The position numbers and the translations under genes were made by a program. A model generated the notes under the pieces. It ran no database searches and had not been told where the DNA came from. It worked only from the letters and a program-made list of their open reading frames with translations. From Homarus americanus (lineage: Eukaryota; Arthropoda; Malacostraca; Decapoda; Nephropidae): 64,000 bases of DNA. The DNA lies in the NCBI RefSeq assembly GCF_018991925.1, contig NW_024725489.1:7477065-7541064 (forward strand), in the 5' to 3' direction. Shown here piece after piece: positions 32,811 to 45,363 of this stretch (within the stretch, counting starts at the first letter, position 1; each line of letters opens with the position of its first letter).

Positions 32811-34044
32811 ATGGAAAACGAGTGGGAAGAGTGGATTGACATTGGTGAACGTTTAGGGCATAAGGGAGAAACACTACAGGAATTTGTTTAAAAAAAGGTG
32901 ATAGAAAATAGAGAAAGAGAAGAGCGAGCTAGCAAGAGGGAAATGGAAAGAGAGTAAGCATCATGCCAGGATAAAGAGAAATCAGCAGAATTGAAAAGGC
33001 AAGAACAGAAAAGACAATTGTAAATATTAATACTGAGGAGTGACCACGGCAGTAGCAACGATGAAGGGGCTACCAAGGCACTCCTTCCGAAGCTCCTACA
33101 GTTTGATGAAGCAGTGGGTGATATGGACGCATTTTTGGAATGCTTTGAATGATTCGCAAAATGTCATAAGTGGAGTGAGGACACATGGTCGGTAAGCCTG
33201 AGTCCTTTGTTGAGTGGTAAGGGGTTACAGGTATACAGTAGCATGCCACCAGATCAGGTTAACAATTATCATATATTGAAGAAGGCACTGTTGAAGAGAT
33301 ACGAGATGACAGAAGAGGGATTCAGAAGGGTGTTTAGAGAGTCATTTGGAACAGGGAGATTATCATGCCATACTGAAATGGTTATGTTTATAAAGGAGAG
33401 GGCCCCAAAGACTGGACTAGAGGTGACTGGTTTGGCAGAACAGTACTTGGAAGCTCATGGAGGGTCGACGGTGTATAGGACCACTACAAGAAGTAAAGGT
33501 AACTCAACGAGAGCCTTCCATCAGCAATACCAGAGGCAAGAATATCCACAAAGAGGTGAGAGTTTTAAGAGAAGGTATTTCATATGTCACAAGGAAGGCC
33601 ATATTGCATGTAGCTGTAGAGAAGGTGCCAGAAAAAAGACAGTAGTGATAGAAGAGGTGAGGAGCAGTGAGGACTCTGGGAAGTATATACGGGTTGGATA
33701 TGTGGGGAAGAACAGAGTGAGGGTATGGAGGGATACAGGATATCTTAGCAGCAGTAAGAATGGATCTTGTAGAAAGACACCTATTTACTGGAGTTATTCA
33801 GACGCTTGTATTGGCAGACGGTACAGTTAGGAAGTTTCCAGTGGCAGTAATAAAGGTTGATACTCCCTATTATGTCGGAGAAGCAGAGGTATTGTGCATG
33901 GAGGAGCCCTTAGCGGATTTGGTTGTTGGCAACTTACCAGGTGCCACCAAGGATCCCGACCCACAATGGAGGAGGGACGAAGCAGCAGCCGTAATGAAGA
34001 GGGCACAGAGGGTCAAATCTAAAGTTCCTACCCAACATTGGTAA
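32811..34044 (+). pseudogene. Gypsy-2 Gag-protease, multiple stops
   Basis: Starts MENEWEEWIDIGERLG. In-frame stops lie near 32,889 and 32,955, and frame changes near 33,080 and 33,190. The Gag core reads LPKLLQFDEAVGDMDAFLE, then LSPLLSGKGLQVYSSMP and ALLKRYEMTEEGFRRVFRES. A knuckle near 33,575 has lost its first Cys (YFICHKEGHIACSC). A frame change near 33,750 leads to a protease-like part with VLADGTVRKFPVAVIKVDTP and DLVVGNLPGA. The sequence stops at TAA 34,044, before any RT motif. Confidence 0.75.
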
Positions 34045-34214
34045 AAAAATCTTGTAAAATTTATAGAAAATTCACTGGTTATATTGTTGCCAAACATTTT
34101 CTGTATAATTTACAGAGATTCTGTATATATTTTTACATAAAATATCTGTTGAAATAACAAATTGTTGGAAGATATTGGACGCTCCAACAACTTGTCCTTC
34201 AATACGAATTCGCA

Positions 34215-34376
34215 ACTTTCGATTTACAGCAGGTACCTACTTTGCTTCTAGGTGAACAGGGACCAGGGGGACTAGGAAGAGTGCCCAAACAACTTCTGCC
34301 AGCCCGGGAATCGAACCCGTGACATTTTGCTTGCGAGGCAAGAGCGGTACCACTCCACCAGCGACCCCCCTCCATG
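34215..34376 (-). mobile_element. tRNA-derived SINE
   Basis: On minus the head has an A-box-like TGGTGGAGTGGT and an exact B box GGTTCGATTCC, about 34 bp apart, as in RNA polymerase III promoters. The tail contains CTGTTCACCTAGAAG and AGTAGGTACCTG. I recall such a tail from decapod repeats, but this was not checked. The 5' and 3' acceptor halves do not pair, so it is not a functional tRNA gene. Confidence 0.7.
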
Positions 34377-34696
34377 TGATGATGTGGCGCTCTTTAAAAT
34401 AATGTAAACAAACACGGACATACGACGAACGTGAAGCACAAACAACCGCCAACCGCATATTCAGTAATTACATATAGAAATAACAGCATTAACATGGAAT
34501 TTTAAATGTTCTTTGCATCATGAAGTGTCTATAGTATAATAAAATGTCAGTTTATATTGATAATTAAACAAATTGAAACAGAGAAAGAGAGAGTCTGAAA
34601 TATTTTACAGAACAAAAAAGTAAATCAAATTACTACGTTTTCCTGGTCGGAAATACAGAAAAAACACTTCCTGAACGCTGGCCGTTCTGGTCGGAC

Positions 34697-35044
34697 GTGC
34701 TGGTTGCTCTCCTACACTTCCCTGGCTGGACACGTTCTGTCATGGCTGACGGAAGAGCTTCAACGAGCAGGTCGCTTACTAAAATGACTGAATCGAGTGG
34801 TGGATACAGCAGACACAGCAATGTAGCCCAGGGTACTGCTGGAGGACTGTTGTCGGATTTGGAGCTATCCACCAGCAGTGAATGTGAAGAACAAAAACCG
34901 TTTAAAGTTGTTAATAGCAAAAAGAAGAATAAAAGGAGGAATAGAGAAGGTACAAGCAGTGAAGATAATATTTCCCACGTGATGGATAAGCGAAAGAAAA
35001 TTGATGGTGTGAGTCATTCTTCAACCATGGGAAACAATACATAG
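34697..35044 (+). CDS. LINE ORF1-like N-terminal fragment
   Basis: A 115-codon frame, rich in Ser, Thr and Lys, with CEEQKPFKVVNSKKKNKRRN. Short basic strings after an FxxV motif are common near the start of Jockey-like ORF1 proteins, so it may be the N-terminal part of the type of ORF1 seen at 10,279-11,035. It runs straight into the 24-bp satellite, where it stops. An alternative is a chance open frame. No intron or promoter is evident. Confidence 0.35.
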   Translation: MLVALLHFPGWTRSVMADGRASTSRSLTKMTESSGGYSRHSNVAQGTAGGLLSDLELSTSSECEEQKPFKVVNSKKKNKRRNREGTSSEDNISHVMDKRKKIDGVSHSSTMGNNT

Positions 35045-38000
35045 AACAGTCATGAAACAATACAAGAACAAGTCTGATGAAACAATACAAATTAACAATA
35101 CATGAACAAATTAGCAATACACAAGTAAGTCATGAAGAGCAATCACATAGAACAGGTCGTGAAGAACAATGCATAGAACAAGTCAGCGAAACAATACATG
35201 AAACAAGTCATGAAACAATACATAGAACAGAGTCATGAAACAATACATAGAACAAGTCATGAGAAACAATACACAGAACAAGTCATGTGAAACAATACAA
35301 GAATTAAGTCATCAAAACAATACACAGAACAAGTCATGAAGCAATACACAGAACAAGTCATGAAACAATACATAGAACAAGTCATGAAACAATACACAGA
35401 ACAAGTCATGAAACAATACACAGAACAAGTCATGAAAACAATACAAGAAGACAAGTCAGCAAACAATACATAGAACAAATCATGAAACAATCCATAGAAC
35501 AGTCGTGAAACAATACATAGAACAAGTCGTGAAACAATACATAGAACAAGTCGTAAAAACAATACAGAGAACAGTCATGAAACAATACATAGAACAAGTC
35601 GTGAAACAATACATAGAACAAGTCATGAAACAATACCAAGACAAGTCATGAAACAATACATAGGTAAAGTCATGAAACAATACAGAACAAGTCTGGCAGA
35701 AACAACCACAAGAACAAGTCATGAAACAATACAGAGAACAAGTCATTGAAACAATACATAGAACAAGTCATGAAACAATACATAAGAACAAGTCGTGAAA
35801 CAATACATAGGGTAAGTCGTGAAACAATACATAGAACAAATTGTGAAACAATACAGAAGAACAAGTCATGAAACAATGCATAGAACAAGTCGTGAAACTA
35901 CATAGAATAAGTCATGAAGAGCAATACATAGAACAGAATGTGAAACAATACATAGAACAAGTCATGAGAGCAATACACTTAGAACAAGTCATGAAACAAT
36001 ACATAGAACAAGTCGTAAAAAACAATACAGAGAACAAGTCGTGAAACAATACACAAGAACAAGTCATGAAATACATAGAACAGAGTCATTGAAACAATCC
36101 ATGACAAGGCAAGTCATGAGAACAATGCACAGAAACAAGTCATGAAACAATACAGAGACAAGTCATGGTAATACAGAGGAACAAGTCATGAAACAATGCA
36201 TAGAACAAGTCCTTGAGGTAATACATAAGAACAAGTCATGAAACAATACATAGAACAAGTCATGAAACAATACATAGAACAAGTCATGAAACAATACCCA
36301 AGAAGAACAAGTCATGGAAACAATACATGGAACAAGTCATAAAACAATACATGAAACAGGTAGCAAACAATACATAGAACAGTCATGAAACAATACACAG
36401 AACAAGTCATTGAAACAATACACAGAACAAGTCATGAAACAATACACACAGAACAAGTCATGAGAGTAATACACAGAACAAGTCATGAAACAATACAGAA
36501 CAAGTCGCAATGAAACAATACATAGAACAAGTCGTGAAACAATACAGAACAAGTCGTGAAGCAATACACAAGACAAGTCATGAAACAATACACAGAACAA
36601 GTCATGAAACAATACACAGAACAAGTCATGAAACAATACAAGAACAAGGTCAAAAACAATTACACAAGAACAAAAGTCATGACAATACACAGAACAAGTC
36701 GTGAGCAATACATAGAACCAAGTCATGAAAATGCATAGAACAAGTCATGAAACAATACAGAACAAGTCGTCAGAAACAATACAGAGAACAAGTCATGAAA
36801 CATGCAAGAACAGGTGGCAAACAATACACAGAACAAGTCGTGAAACAATACACCAGAACAAATCATGAAACAATACATAGAATGAAGTCATGAGGAAACA
36901 ATACTGAACAAGTCATGAAACAATACAGAAACAAGTCATGAAACAATACAGAAGAACAAGTCATGAAATAATACACAGAACAAGTCATGAAACAATACAT
37001 ATAGAACAAGTCATGAGCAATACAGAACAAGTCGTAAAACAATACGCAGAACAAGTCATGAAACAATACAGAGAACAAGTCATGAAACAATACACCAGAA
37101 CAAGTCGTGAAACAATACACAGAACAAAGTCATGAAACAATACACAGAACAAGTCATGAAACAATACACAGAACAAGTCATGAAACAATACATAGAACAA
37201 GTCATGAAACAATACACACGACAAGTCTTCGTGAGAAGCAATACAGAATGAAGTCATGAAACAATACACAGAACAAGTCATGAAACAATACTAGAACAAG
37301 TCATGAAACAATACATAGAACAAGTCATGAAACAATACATAGAACAAGTCATGAAACAATACATAGAACAAGTCATGACACAATTCATAGGACAAGTCAT
37401 GAAACAATTCATAGAACACATGAAACAATACATAGAACAAGTCATGAAACAATTCATAGAACAAGACATGAAACAATTCATAGAACAAGTCATGAAACAA
37501 TACATAGAACAAGTCATGACACAATTCATAGGACAAGTCATGAAACAATACATAGAACAAGTCATGAAACAATTCATAGAACAAGTCATGAAACAATACA
37601 TAGAACACATGAAACAATAAATAGAATAAGTCATGAAACAATACATAGAACACATGAAACAATACATAGAACAAGTCATGAAACAATTCATAGAACAAGT
37701 CATGAAACGATACATAGAACAAGTCATGAAACAATTCATAGAACACATGAAACAATACAAAGAACAAGTCATGAAACAATTCATAGAACAAGACATGAAA
37801 CAATTCATAGAACCCATGAAACAATACATAGAACAAGTCATGAAACAATTCATAGAACAAGTCATGAAACAATACATAGAACAACTCATGAAACAATTCA
37901 TAGAACAAGTCATGAAACAATACATAGAACACATGAAACAATACATAGAACAAGTCATGAAACAATACATAGAACAAGTCATGAAACAATTCATAGAACA

Positions 38001-39518
38001 AATGAAACAATACATAGAACAAGTCATGAAACAATTCATAGAACAAGTCATGAAACAATTCATAGAACAAGTCATGAAACAATACATAGAACACATGAAA
38101 CAATACATAGAACAAGTCATGAAACAATACATAGAACAAGTAATGAAACAATTCATAGAACAAATGAAACAATACATAGAACAAGTCATGAAACAATACA
38201 TAGAACAAGTCATGAAACAATACATAGAACAAGTCATGAAACAATTCATAGAACAAATGAAACAATACATAGAACAAGTCATGAAACAATTCATAGAACA
38301 AGTCATGAAACAATTCATAGAACAAGTCATGAACCAATACATAGAACACATGAAACAACAAATAGAATAAGCCATGAAAGAATACATAGAACACATGAAA
38401 CAATACATAGAACAAGTCATGAAACAATTCATAGAACAAGTCATGAAACAATTCATAGAACACATGAAACAATACAAAGAACAAATCATGAAACAATACA
38501 TAGAACAAGTCATGAAACAATTCATAGAACAAGTAATGAAACAATACATAGAACAAGTCATGAAACAATTCATAGAACAAGTCATGAAACAATTCATAGA
38601 ACACATGAAACAATACATAGAACAAGTCATGAAACAATTCATAGAACAAGTCATGAAACAATACATAGAACAAGTCATGAAACAATTCATAGAACAAGTC
38701 ATGAAACAATACATAGAGCAAGTCATGAAACAATACATAGAACAAGTCATGAAACAATTCATAGAACAAGTAATGAAACAATTCATAGAACAAGTCATGA
38801 AACAATACATAGAACAAGTCATGAAACAATTCATAGAACACATGAAACAATACATAGAACAAGTCATGAAACAATTCATAGAACAAGTCATGAAACAATA
38901 CATAGAACAAGTCATGAAACAATTCATAGAACAAGTCATGAAACAATACATAGAGCAAGTCATGAAACAATACATAGAACAAGTCATGAAACAATTCATA
39001 GAACAAGTCATGAAACAATACATAGAACACATGAAATAATACATAGAACAAGTCATGAAACAATTCATAGAACAAGTCATGAAACAACACATAGAACAAG
39101 TCATGAAACAATTCATAGAACACATGAAACAATAAATAGAATAAGTCATGAAACAATACATAGAACAAGTCATGAAACAATAAATAGAACATATGAAACA
39201 ATAAATAGAATAAGTCATGAAACAGTACATAGAACACGTCATGAAACAATTCATAGAACACATGAAACAATACATAGAACAAGTCATGAAACAATACATA
39301 GATCAAGTCATGACACAATTCATAGAACAAGTCATGAAACAATTTATAGAACACATGAAACAATACATAGAACAAGTCATGAAACAATACATAGATCAAG
39401 TCATGAAATAATTCATAGAACAAGTCATGAAACAATACATAGAACACATAAACAATAAAGATAATAAGTGATGAAACAATACCTAGAATACATGAAACAA
39501 TACATAGAACAAGTCATG
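35040..39518 (+). repeat. 24-bp satellite array, about 4.5 kb
   Basis: Unit atgaaacaatacatagaaca + agtc (24 bp) with a 21-bp variant ending cac, and alternate tac/ttc forms. From 37,290 to 39,480 units are clean and form longer periods; one 237-bp pattern (nine 24-mers and one 21-mer) repeats at 38,716 and 38,953. From 35,040 to 37,290 the array is full of single-base indels. Because 24 and 21 are multiples of three, long open frames exist on both strands (up to 718 codons); I do not treat them as genes. The array continues into an assembly gap. Confidence 0.95.
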
Positions 39519-39618
39519 NNNNNNNNNNNNNNNNNNNNNNNNNNNNNNNNNNNNNNNNNNNNNNNNNNNNNNNNNNNNNNNNNNNNNNNNNNNNNNNNNN
39601 NNNNNNNNNNNNNNNNNN
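39519..39618. other. assembly gap (100 N)
   Basis: Exactly 100 N at the end of the satellite, a conventional placeholder for a gap of unknown size. True array length and the junction to the following LINE are unknown. Confidence 0.99.
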
Positions 39619-40592
39619 CCTGTCGAGAGTTACTACCACTCTCTATCATCCATGAATCTATCTAGCCTCCTTGAAACTTTCCAGAGTTCCGCACTTACTA
39701 CAAAGTTGTTAAGCTTGTTCCACTCGTCCACCACCCTATTTGTGAACCAGTTTCTTCCTATCTCCTCCTAAACCTAAACTTATCCAACTTGAATACGTTG
39801 TTCCGAGTCCCATCCTGTCGGATATTATAAGAACTTTATCCATATCCCCTTTATTGATTCCTTTCACCCACTTAAATACTTCTATCATATCTCCCGCACT
39901 CTTTCGTCTTTCTAGGAATGCAAGTTAAGTTTTTTAACCTATCCTGATATGGAAGGTTTCTAAGTCCCGAATCATTTTTGTCATTCTTCGCTGCACCGAC
40001 TCTAGTGAATTTATATCCATTCTATAATAGGGCACCAGAACTGGACCGCATAATCGAGGTGCAGCCTGACTAGCCCAAGATATAGTTGCAATAAGACCTC
40101 TGCACTCTTGTTACTTACACTTCTAGATATAAAAACCCAATATTCTGTTTGCCTTATTTCGAACATTAACGCACTGTTTTCAGGCCGTAGGTCCGGGCTT
40201 ACAAGTACCCAGGTCTCTTTCACAAGTCGACTTCTAGGTTGATGTTGTTAAGGCTGTATATATTATAAGTATTTGTTCTTCCAATATTAAGTACGCTGCA
40301 CTTGCTTGCGAATTTCATTTGCCATTTTCAGAACACACCTGCAGTTTATTTAGATCCTCCTGTAATGCACTGCATCCTGCCCTGAATTAATTTGCCGCCC
40401 TATTTTGGTGTCATCCGCAAACTTGCTTATGTCACTGCTGATCCCAGTATCTAAATCGTTTATGTAGATTATGAACAAGAGTGGGCCTAGTACTGACCCC
40501 TGGGGAACCCCACTGGTTACACGGTCCCACTCAGATTTAACACCAGACACCAGAACGAGGAACTCATCTGAATCAATTCCCTCGTACATCCT
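39619..40592 (-). pseudogene. LINE-4: 5'-truncated CR1 RT fragment
   Basis: On minus, from 40,589: [20 protein letters not shown] and [16 protein letters not shown] (RT catalytic FADD). After frame breaks there is LVSPDLRPEN, SKSAEVLL-type text (SVSNKSAEVLLQLYLGLVRL) and HLDYAVQFWCP. These blocks match the copy at 52,855-55,420 (VRPHLDYTVQFWSPYY), so it is a different CR1 family from LINE-1 to LINE-3. The 3' end is lost in the gap. Confidence 0.8.
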
Positions 40593-41752
40593 ACATCACT
40601 TAGTGGCACATAAAACGTTAAAAAATGTTACTTGCACCGATGAACATGCCTTAAGGGCATCCGACAGAATTATAGCAATCATTGAGGAATAGAAATTCGA
40701 TTTAGTCATATTACACAAGAACATGGATCACTCATAGCCTGTCTGGGATGACCCACAAAATATTATAATCCTAACTGTCTTATCTACCCAGAACCCGAAG
40801 GTTGTAACTTCTAACCTGCCAAGTGGCAGGCATATACAAGAAACCGAGAAAATCACTATAACCCGTCAGGCAGGCGGGTTCTGCTGTTTTTTCAGGAGTC
40901 ATGGGTGTATTTCTCCACCAACATCTGTAACATGCTTCACACATAAGTTCAGAATGCACCCGTACTTTTAAGGTACTAATAGCCTTTCACAAACTTTTGG
41001 AGAGGTACTCCTACGTCACGCGTGTTTAATCAACCATGAGGAACGTTGATCTCACACCTGGATTTGGCTATTCTAATCACATTTCACCAACACAACCCGT
41101 AACATGCTTCACACATATGCTCAGAATACACCCATACTTTAAGGTGTTACAGCCTTTCACCAACTTTGAAGAGGAACCCCTACGTCCCACGTGTGCAATC
41201 AACCATGAGGAGCGTTGATTACACACCTGGACTTTGTTAGTTTAATCACATACACCCAATACTGGGGAGATGAATGTCTCTATGTAAGCACTAGACTCCA
41301 GGTCCCAGCGTGTGACCTTTCATTCACTCAGTCTGCACTCAGTTTACTCCCAGTACTTCATGGACAGGAAGAGAGTGACCGTCAGCCCGCCTACTTAGGC
41401 CAGTTCAGAGTACAACCAGGTGAACCCTGCCCAGCTGAGGGAGGGGTTCTACTTTCCCGTTAGTAAGATTTTTCACTGAGTGACTGAAGAGATGTGGTGT
41501 TGTATGAACCAAGGTTGGGAGATTTGATGAACCACATCGACCACCGATCAAAGTGCGGATGCTGGTCCCACGTAGTTAGTCGTGAGAGACACCTGTTCGC
41601 CTCGTGCGTTGCCAGCTATATCTTCCAAACCAACCAACCGCCGGCCAACCGAGTGGGATCTCGTAACCCTGCAAAAGGAGCACTCTGTTAGCTACTGTTA
41701 AATTCTTCTCCGCCCTATCTAAACACTGTCTGAGATCGAATAAAAAACTTAC
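40593..41752. other. noncoding interval with a 170-bp tandem duplication
   Basis: Units at about 40,911-41,080 and 41,083-41,250 share gtaacatgcttcacacata, tcaaccatgagga-cgttgat and cacacctgga. No gene is supported; short plus-strand frames at 41,036-41,691 lack motifs. Confidence 0.6.
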
Positions 41753-41906
41753 TTGCAACACTGATGAAACGTGCGTTGGAAGGGACAAGGCCACGTGGTC
41801 GTTTTCCTTGGCAGAACGCGTGGTAGACGTCCGCTTTGGTCAATGACCGGCGCTGACTGGGCTCGGTCAGCGTCTCATCCTTCAGGGTGCTCGCCTGCCC
41901 CACCAT
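41753..41906 (-). CDS. candidate first coding exon, function unknown
   Basis: On minus, ATG at 41,906 opens a 51-codon stretch beginning MVGQASTLKDETLTEPSQ and containing LTKADVYHAFCQGKRPRG and LVPSNARFISVA. It ends at a strong donor (ttgcaa/gtaagt, boundary 41,753/41,752). Composition is ordinary and unlike the repeats around it. No matching acceptor exon was found downstream on minus. I do not recognise the family. It could be the start of a host gene or a lone fragment. Confidence 0.35.
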
Positions 41907-42239
41907 GACATCTTCTTTTGTGTATTACTAATAATTTCTCAAGGACACACGTAACATATTTAGACTGGGAGACTATCCACAATAACTTTAAAAATTATAG
42001 TTGCCCCTTAACTTCATGAATCGTGTCTTCATCAATTCGATAAAGTACATTTAGTTTTGAATAGGCCTAGTTCAAAATGCTCCCACTCCCCGCTCGATGG
42101 CGTTGCTTGGAGAGTTTGTTTTAACTTGCCATGAGGCGAAGGTGTTTCAGCCTGGCCTACTTATGCTTTCCTGTTCGGTAGATTGTTTATTTCTGTTCTA
42201 ACGTTTCTAAATATCACATTGAAATTTCTGAATATTACG

Positions 42240-42342
<103 letters not shown>

Positions 42343-43034
42343 ACCACAAGCAGCAATGAGTAGGATGACACACAAACAAACATTATGTTCGGCTGTAAGT
42401 CATATCATGTTTGTTGAGTGTGCCTGCCCGTATACAATATATAGAGTATTGACATGGTGGAGATGAGAGGCCCAGAGGAGGTTGAAGTGTGTAAGGGGAG
42501 CTTGTCTATGTATAATCATAATCACCTGACTCAGCCCTTGTCGACCAGCCAGGGTGGGCCAGGCGATCGGGCTGGCATTATAGCTACCCATATCTTAGAA
42601 GCAACACCTACCCTCGTTTCTCTCTACACTTTCAACACGTAAGTTTAACTAGTACTTATTGTGTACACAGGTAGACTGTGTCCATTGCATCATTATCATT
42701 GTGACAATATAGAAATATGGCAAATTAAGTACTCATTGTAAGTGTTAAGATTAGACTAATTACATAGCTATGATTGTTATGTAAATATATATTGGATTAA
42801 ACATTTATGTAGGAGTGCCTATGTATGATTTATTTGAAATACTAAAATGAATTGTATTCAACAGGTTTGACCGAATTATAATGTTCGAGTTTAACGTGAC
42901 AAGTCTAATTAATCCTGTAACCGCCCGGATGGCGGTTTCAGTCAAACGTGGATGTCTACCGTGTAGCAAGGTGTTAACTTGAATCAACGTGCAGGCAGCA
43001 GAGGAACCAAGGTCAACCCAACTCAACCCACTGA

Positions 43035-43370
43035 AGGGATGTGCGTGTGCGTGTGTGCGTGCGCGTGTGTTCCCAGTGCCACGGAGTACAGTGCAACACC
43101 CGTAGATTTATCGTGGCGATAATATTTGGACCTTTTGTTATTGAAGAAAATAATGTTGTCAGAGTGAGCTCAGCCACTCCCAGTGTAGCTTGGCTCACCA
43201 ACACGCGTCACTCGAGGGACGAGTGTGTGCGTGTGGGTGTGTATGTGTGTGTATCCAGTGGCGAGAAGTGCGGTGCAGCGTCCGTATACTTCTCGCATCG
43301 ATAATAGTTAAACCCTGTTAGTCCACAAAATAGTCTTGTTTCAGTGATCTTTATCACTCCTAGTGTAGTG
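43035..43370 (+). repeat. diverged tandem duplication in BEL LTR/leader
   Basis: Two units (about 43,035-43,195 and 43,225-43,370) each have a GT-rich run, cagtg-c..gag, a gcaacacccgta/gcagcgtccgta block, atcg..gataata, and cactcc-agtgtag. Each GT run is CpG or TG microsatellite-like. Confidence 0.6.
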
Positions 43371-43566
43371 CATATGAGAATGAAAACACATGTCATTTTG
43401 TTGTCTGACGTAAGTGCAAAACACAATTAGCAATCATAGTTGACTGAAGTGATATTGCTTTGTAAGTAACCCAAATATCAATGTAAAGTTTGTAATGATA
43501 TCAGGTGCGAAAGTTAGAGTGGGCTAAGTGAGTGCCAGGACGACTGTAACGAAAGCAATAAGACGA

Positions 43567-43693
43567 GGCACACAAACGTGCCCTGATAAATGAGTACAAG
43601 TCAAGGCACACGAACGTGCCCTCATAATTTTAGTGAGACAAGGCACACAAACATGCCCTGATTTATGAGTGAGACAAGGCACATGAATGTGCC
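43567..43693 (+). other. four tandem stem-loops before BEL gag
   Basis: Hairpins ggcac-N6-gtgcc at 43,567-43,582, 43,605-43,620, 43,642-43,657 (one stem mismatch) and 43,678-43,693 (stem extended to seven pairs). Spacing is 36-38 bp and linkers are similar (ctgat--atgagt). They lie in the untranslated leader 54-180 bp before the gag ATG. A packaging or translation role is inferred only. Confidence 0.7.
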
Positions 43694-43746
43694 CTGATTT
43701 AAGAGTGGTGGAAACGAACGCAATTCAAATTACCTGAATAAGCAAG

Positions 43747-45363
43747 ATGTTGGAGATTGGGTATATTGACGACATGGAAGGAGAGTCGGACCTAGATGGA
43801 AGCAAACATTTTGACCTAATGACAATGGATCCGCCCGCGAGGTACAATCAGAGAGTGGTGAAACAGGAAATAAGCTTGCAATACCAGGATCCACGGGAAG
43901 GTCACAGTAGGGAATTGGATTATCAACAAGCAGAGGCCAGAGCTGAGGCAGAGTCGGACGAAGTAAACCGAGCCTTGCGAGAGCTTAAGGCAGGGTGGAT
44001 GAAAACGATGCACACTGGAAGGGTGGCGAGTCAAGAGACATCAGCACTAACACGAAGAAATGACAGCTCACAACCTTCGACAGAGAACTCCAGCAATTAT
44101 GAGAAGCCAATAGTACGGGATGAAACCCAGCGACAGGCATCGGTCAATGTCGAGAAAATGGAATCATCTCTACCGCCAATGCTTGCAAACAAAGCGCCTC
44201 AAATCACAATTATGCATCCACAGAGAGAATCAGGGAAGGATGAAGAAATAAAAGAGTTAGTGGCTACGATGTGCGTGCCGCAAGCCACCCTTCCCAAGTT
44301 TAAAGGCCAAGGTCGGGCGGAGTTTTGGACCTTTACGCATGCCTTCCGTCGATACATGACAAATGCGGCCGTGCCAGAGAAGTACAAGTACCAACTGCTC
44401 ATGGGATGCGACTATCTAGAGCCAGACCGAGCCTACAACAAGGCAATCAAGATCCTGGAGGCAAGGTTTGGAGATAGGTATGCATATGCGGACCAGCTGG
44501 TGAAGAGGCTCATAGACGCTCGCTCAGTCGGGGCGTTCGACGATGAAGGGCTGCGAAAACTGGCATCTCAGCTATGGGGTGCAGTAAGCCATCTGGAGAA
44601 TCTGAACTTGATGTCTGAACTTGAAACAAGGCAGACCTTCAGAACGCTGGTGGTTAAGCTTCCCCCCAAATTGAGAGAACGCTTTGTGGATGATGTACGG
44701 AATTATCCGAAGTCGACAGGACACAGAACGGGGCTGGTGAAGTGGTTAGCGCTATATTTGGAGGAGAAAGTGGTGACAATGGATGACATGGCTCTGCTAT
44801 CAAGCGAGGACAGTCAAGAAGGAAGTAAGAAGAGACCAGAAGGATCATCGTCAAGCAAACGTGCCGTGGGCCTAGTGACTATCAGTGAAGCGAAAGGCAA
44901 TGGAGGAGAAACAAGCTCTGGAAAAGGCACGTGCCCAGTGTGTTCCAGAGCACATGGATTACCAGGGTGAGACAAATTCCGGAGCATGTCAGTGAGGGAG
45001 AGGTTAGAGAGGGTAAAAAGATTACGTTGCTGTTTCTTGTGTCTGAAAGTGGGCCACCTTGTTGCTGAGTGTTGGTCACGCTTCAGGTGTGGCACTGATG
45101 GGTGCAAAGAGAAGCATTCTAGACTGTTGCATCAAGAACGAAGGGAGGCACTTACTGCAAGTATGTCAAACACACGCAAGGGTGGCGTAAAGCGAAATTT
45201 TCAAGGTCTCGTGAAACAGGAGTCAATGGCAAGCACCTCTGATGCTGGCATGGCCCAGAAAGCCAACGACAGTTCGTACATGGCCGGAAAAATAGGCCAT
45301 GTCTATGCTACAGGGACAAAGGACGGCCATGAAAACCCATACAGCTGCGAAAGCGACATCTGA
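43747..45363 (+). pseudogene. BEL Gag, one internal TGA
   Basis: Starts MLEIGYIDDMEGESDLDG; an acidic/coil N-terminus is followed by the DUF1759-like core (LPKFKGQGRAEFWTFTHAF at about 44,290, then KYQLLMGCDYLEPDRAYNKA). TGA at 44,968 falls between CPVCSRAHGLPG and DKFRSMSVRERLERV. The same frame then has the zinc knuckle CFLCLKVGHLVAEC (45,033) and stops at TGA 45,361. Both stops could derive from CGA (Arg) codons by C-to-T change. Length is normal for BEL Gag. Confidence 0.85.

Larger units (their letters stand above)
32190..34044 (+). mobile_element. Gypsy-2: 5' LTR, gag and protease only
   Basis: The 5' LTR ends gctgaca at 32,754; its start near 32,190 is uncertain. A primer binding site and a Gag-protease frame follow, ending at 34,044 before RT. 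No 3' LTR was found, so the element is truncated. It lies 3' of Gypsy-1 in the opposite orientation and shares no LTR sequence with it. Confidence 0.7.

Noticed and set aside
34300..34376. Functional tRNA gene on minus
   Set aside because: A and B boxes are present but acceptor halves do not pair and a SINE body follows.
37278..39447. Minus-strand open frames of 673 and 718 codons and plus-strand frames of 221-245 codons
   Set aside because: They arise from 24- and 21-bp satellite units, both multiples of three, with no stop in these phases. They overlap each other on both strands, show no start context and run into the gap.
35040..39518. CRISPR array
   Set aside because: There are no unique spacers between units; the array is a plain satellite in a eukaryotic genome.
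43567..43693. CRISPR-like repeats
   Set aside because: Four short hairpins with similar, not unique, linkers inside a retrotransposon leader.
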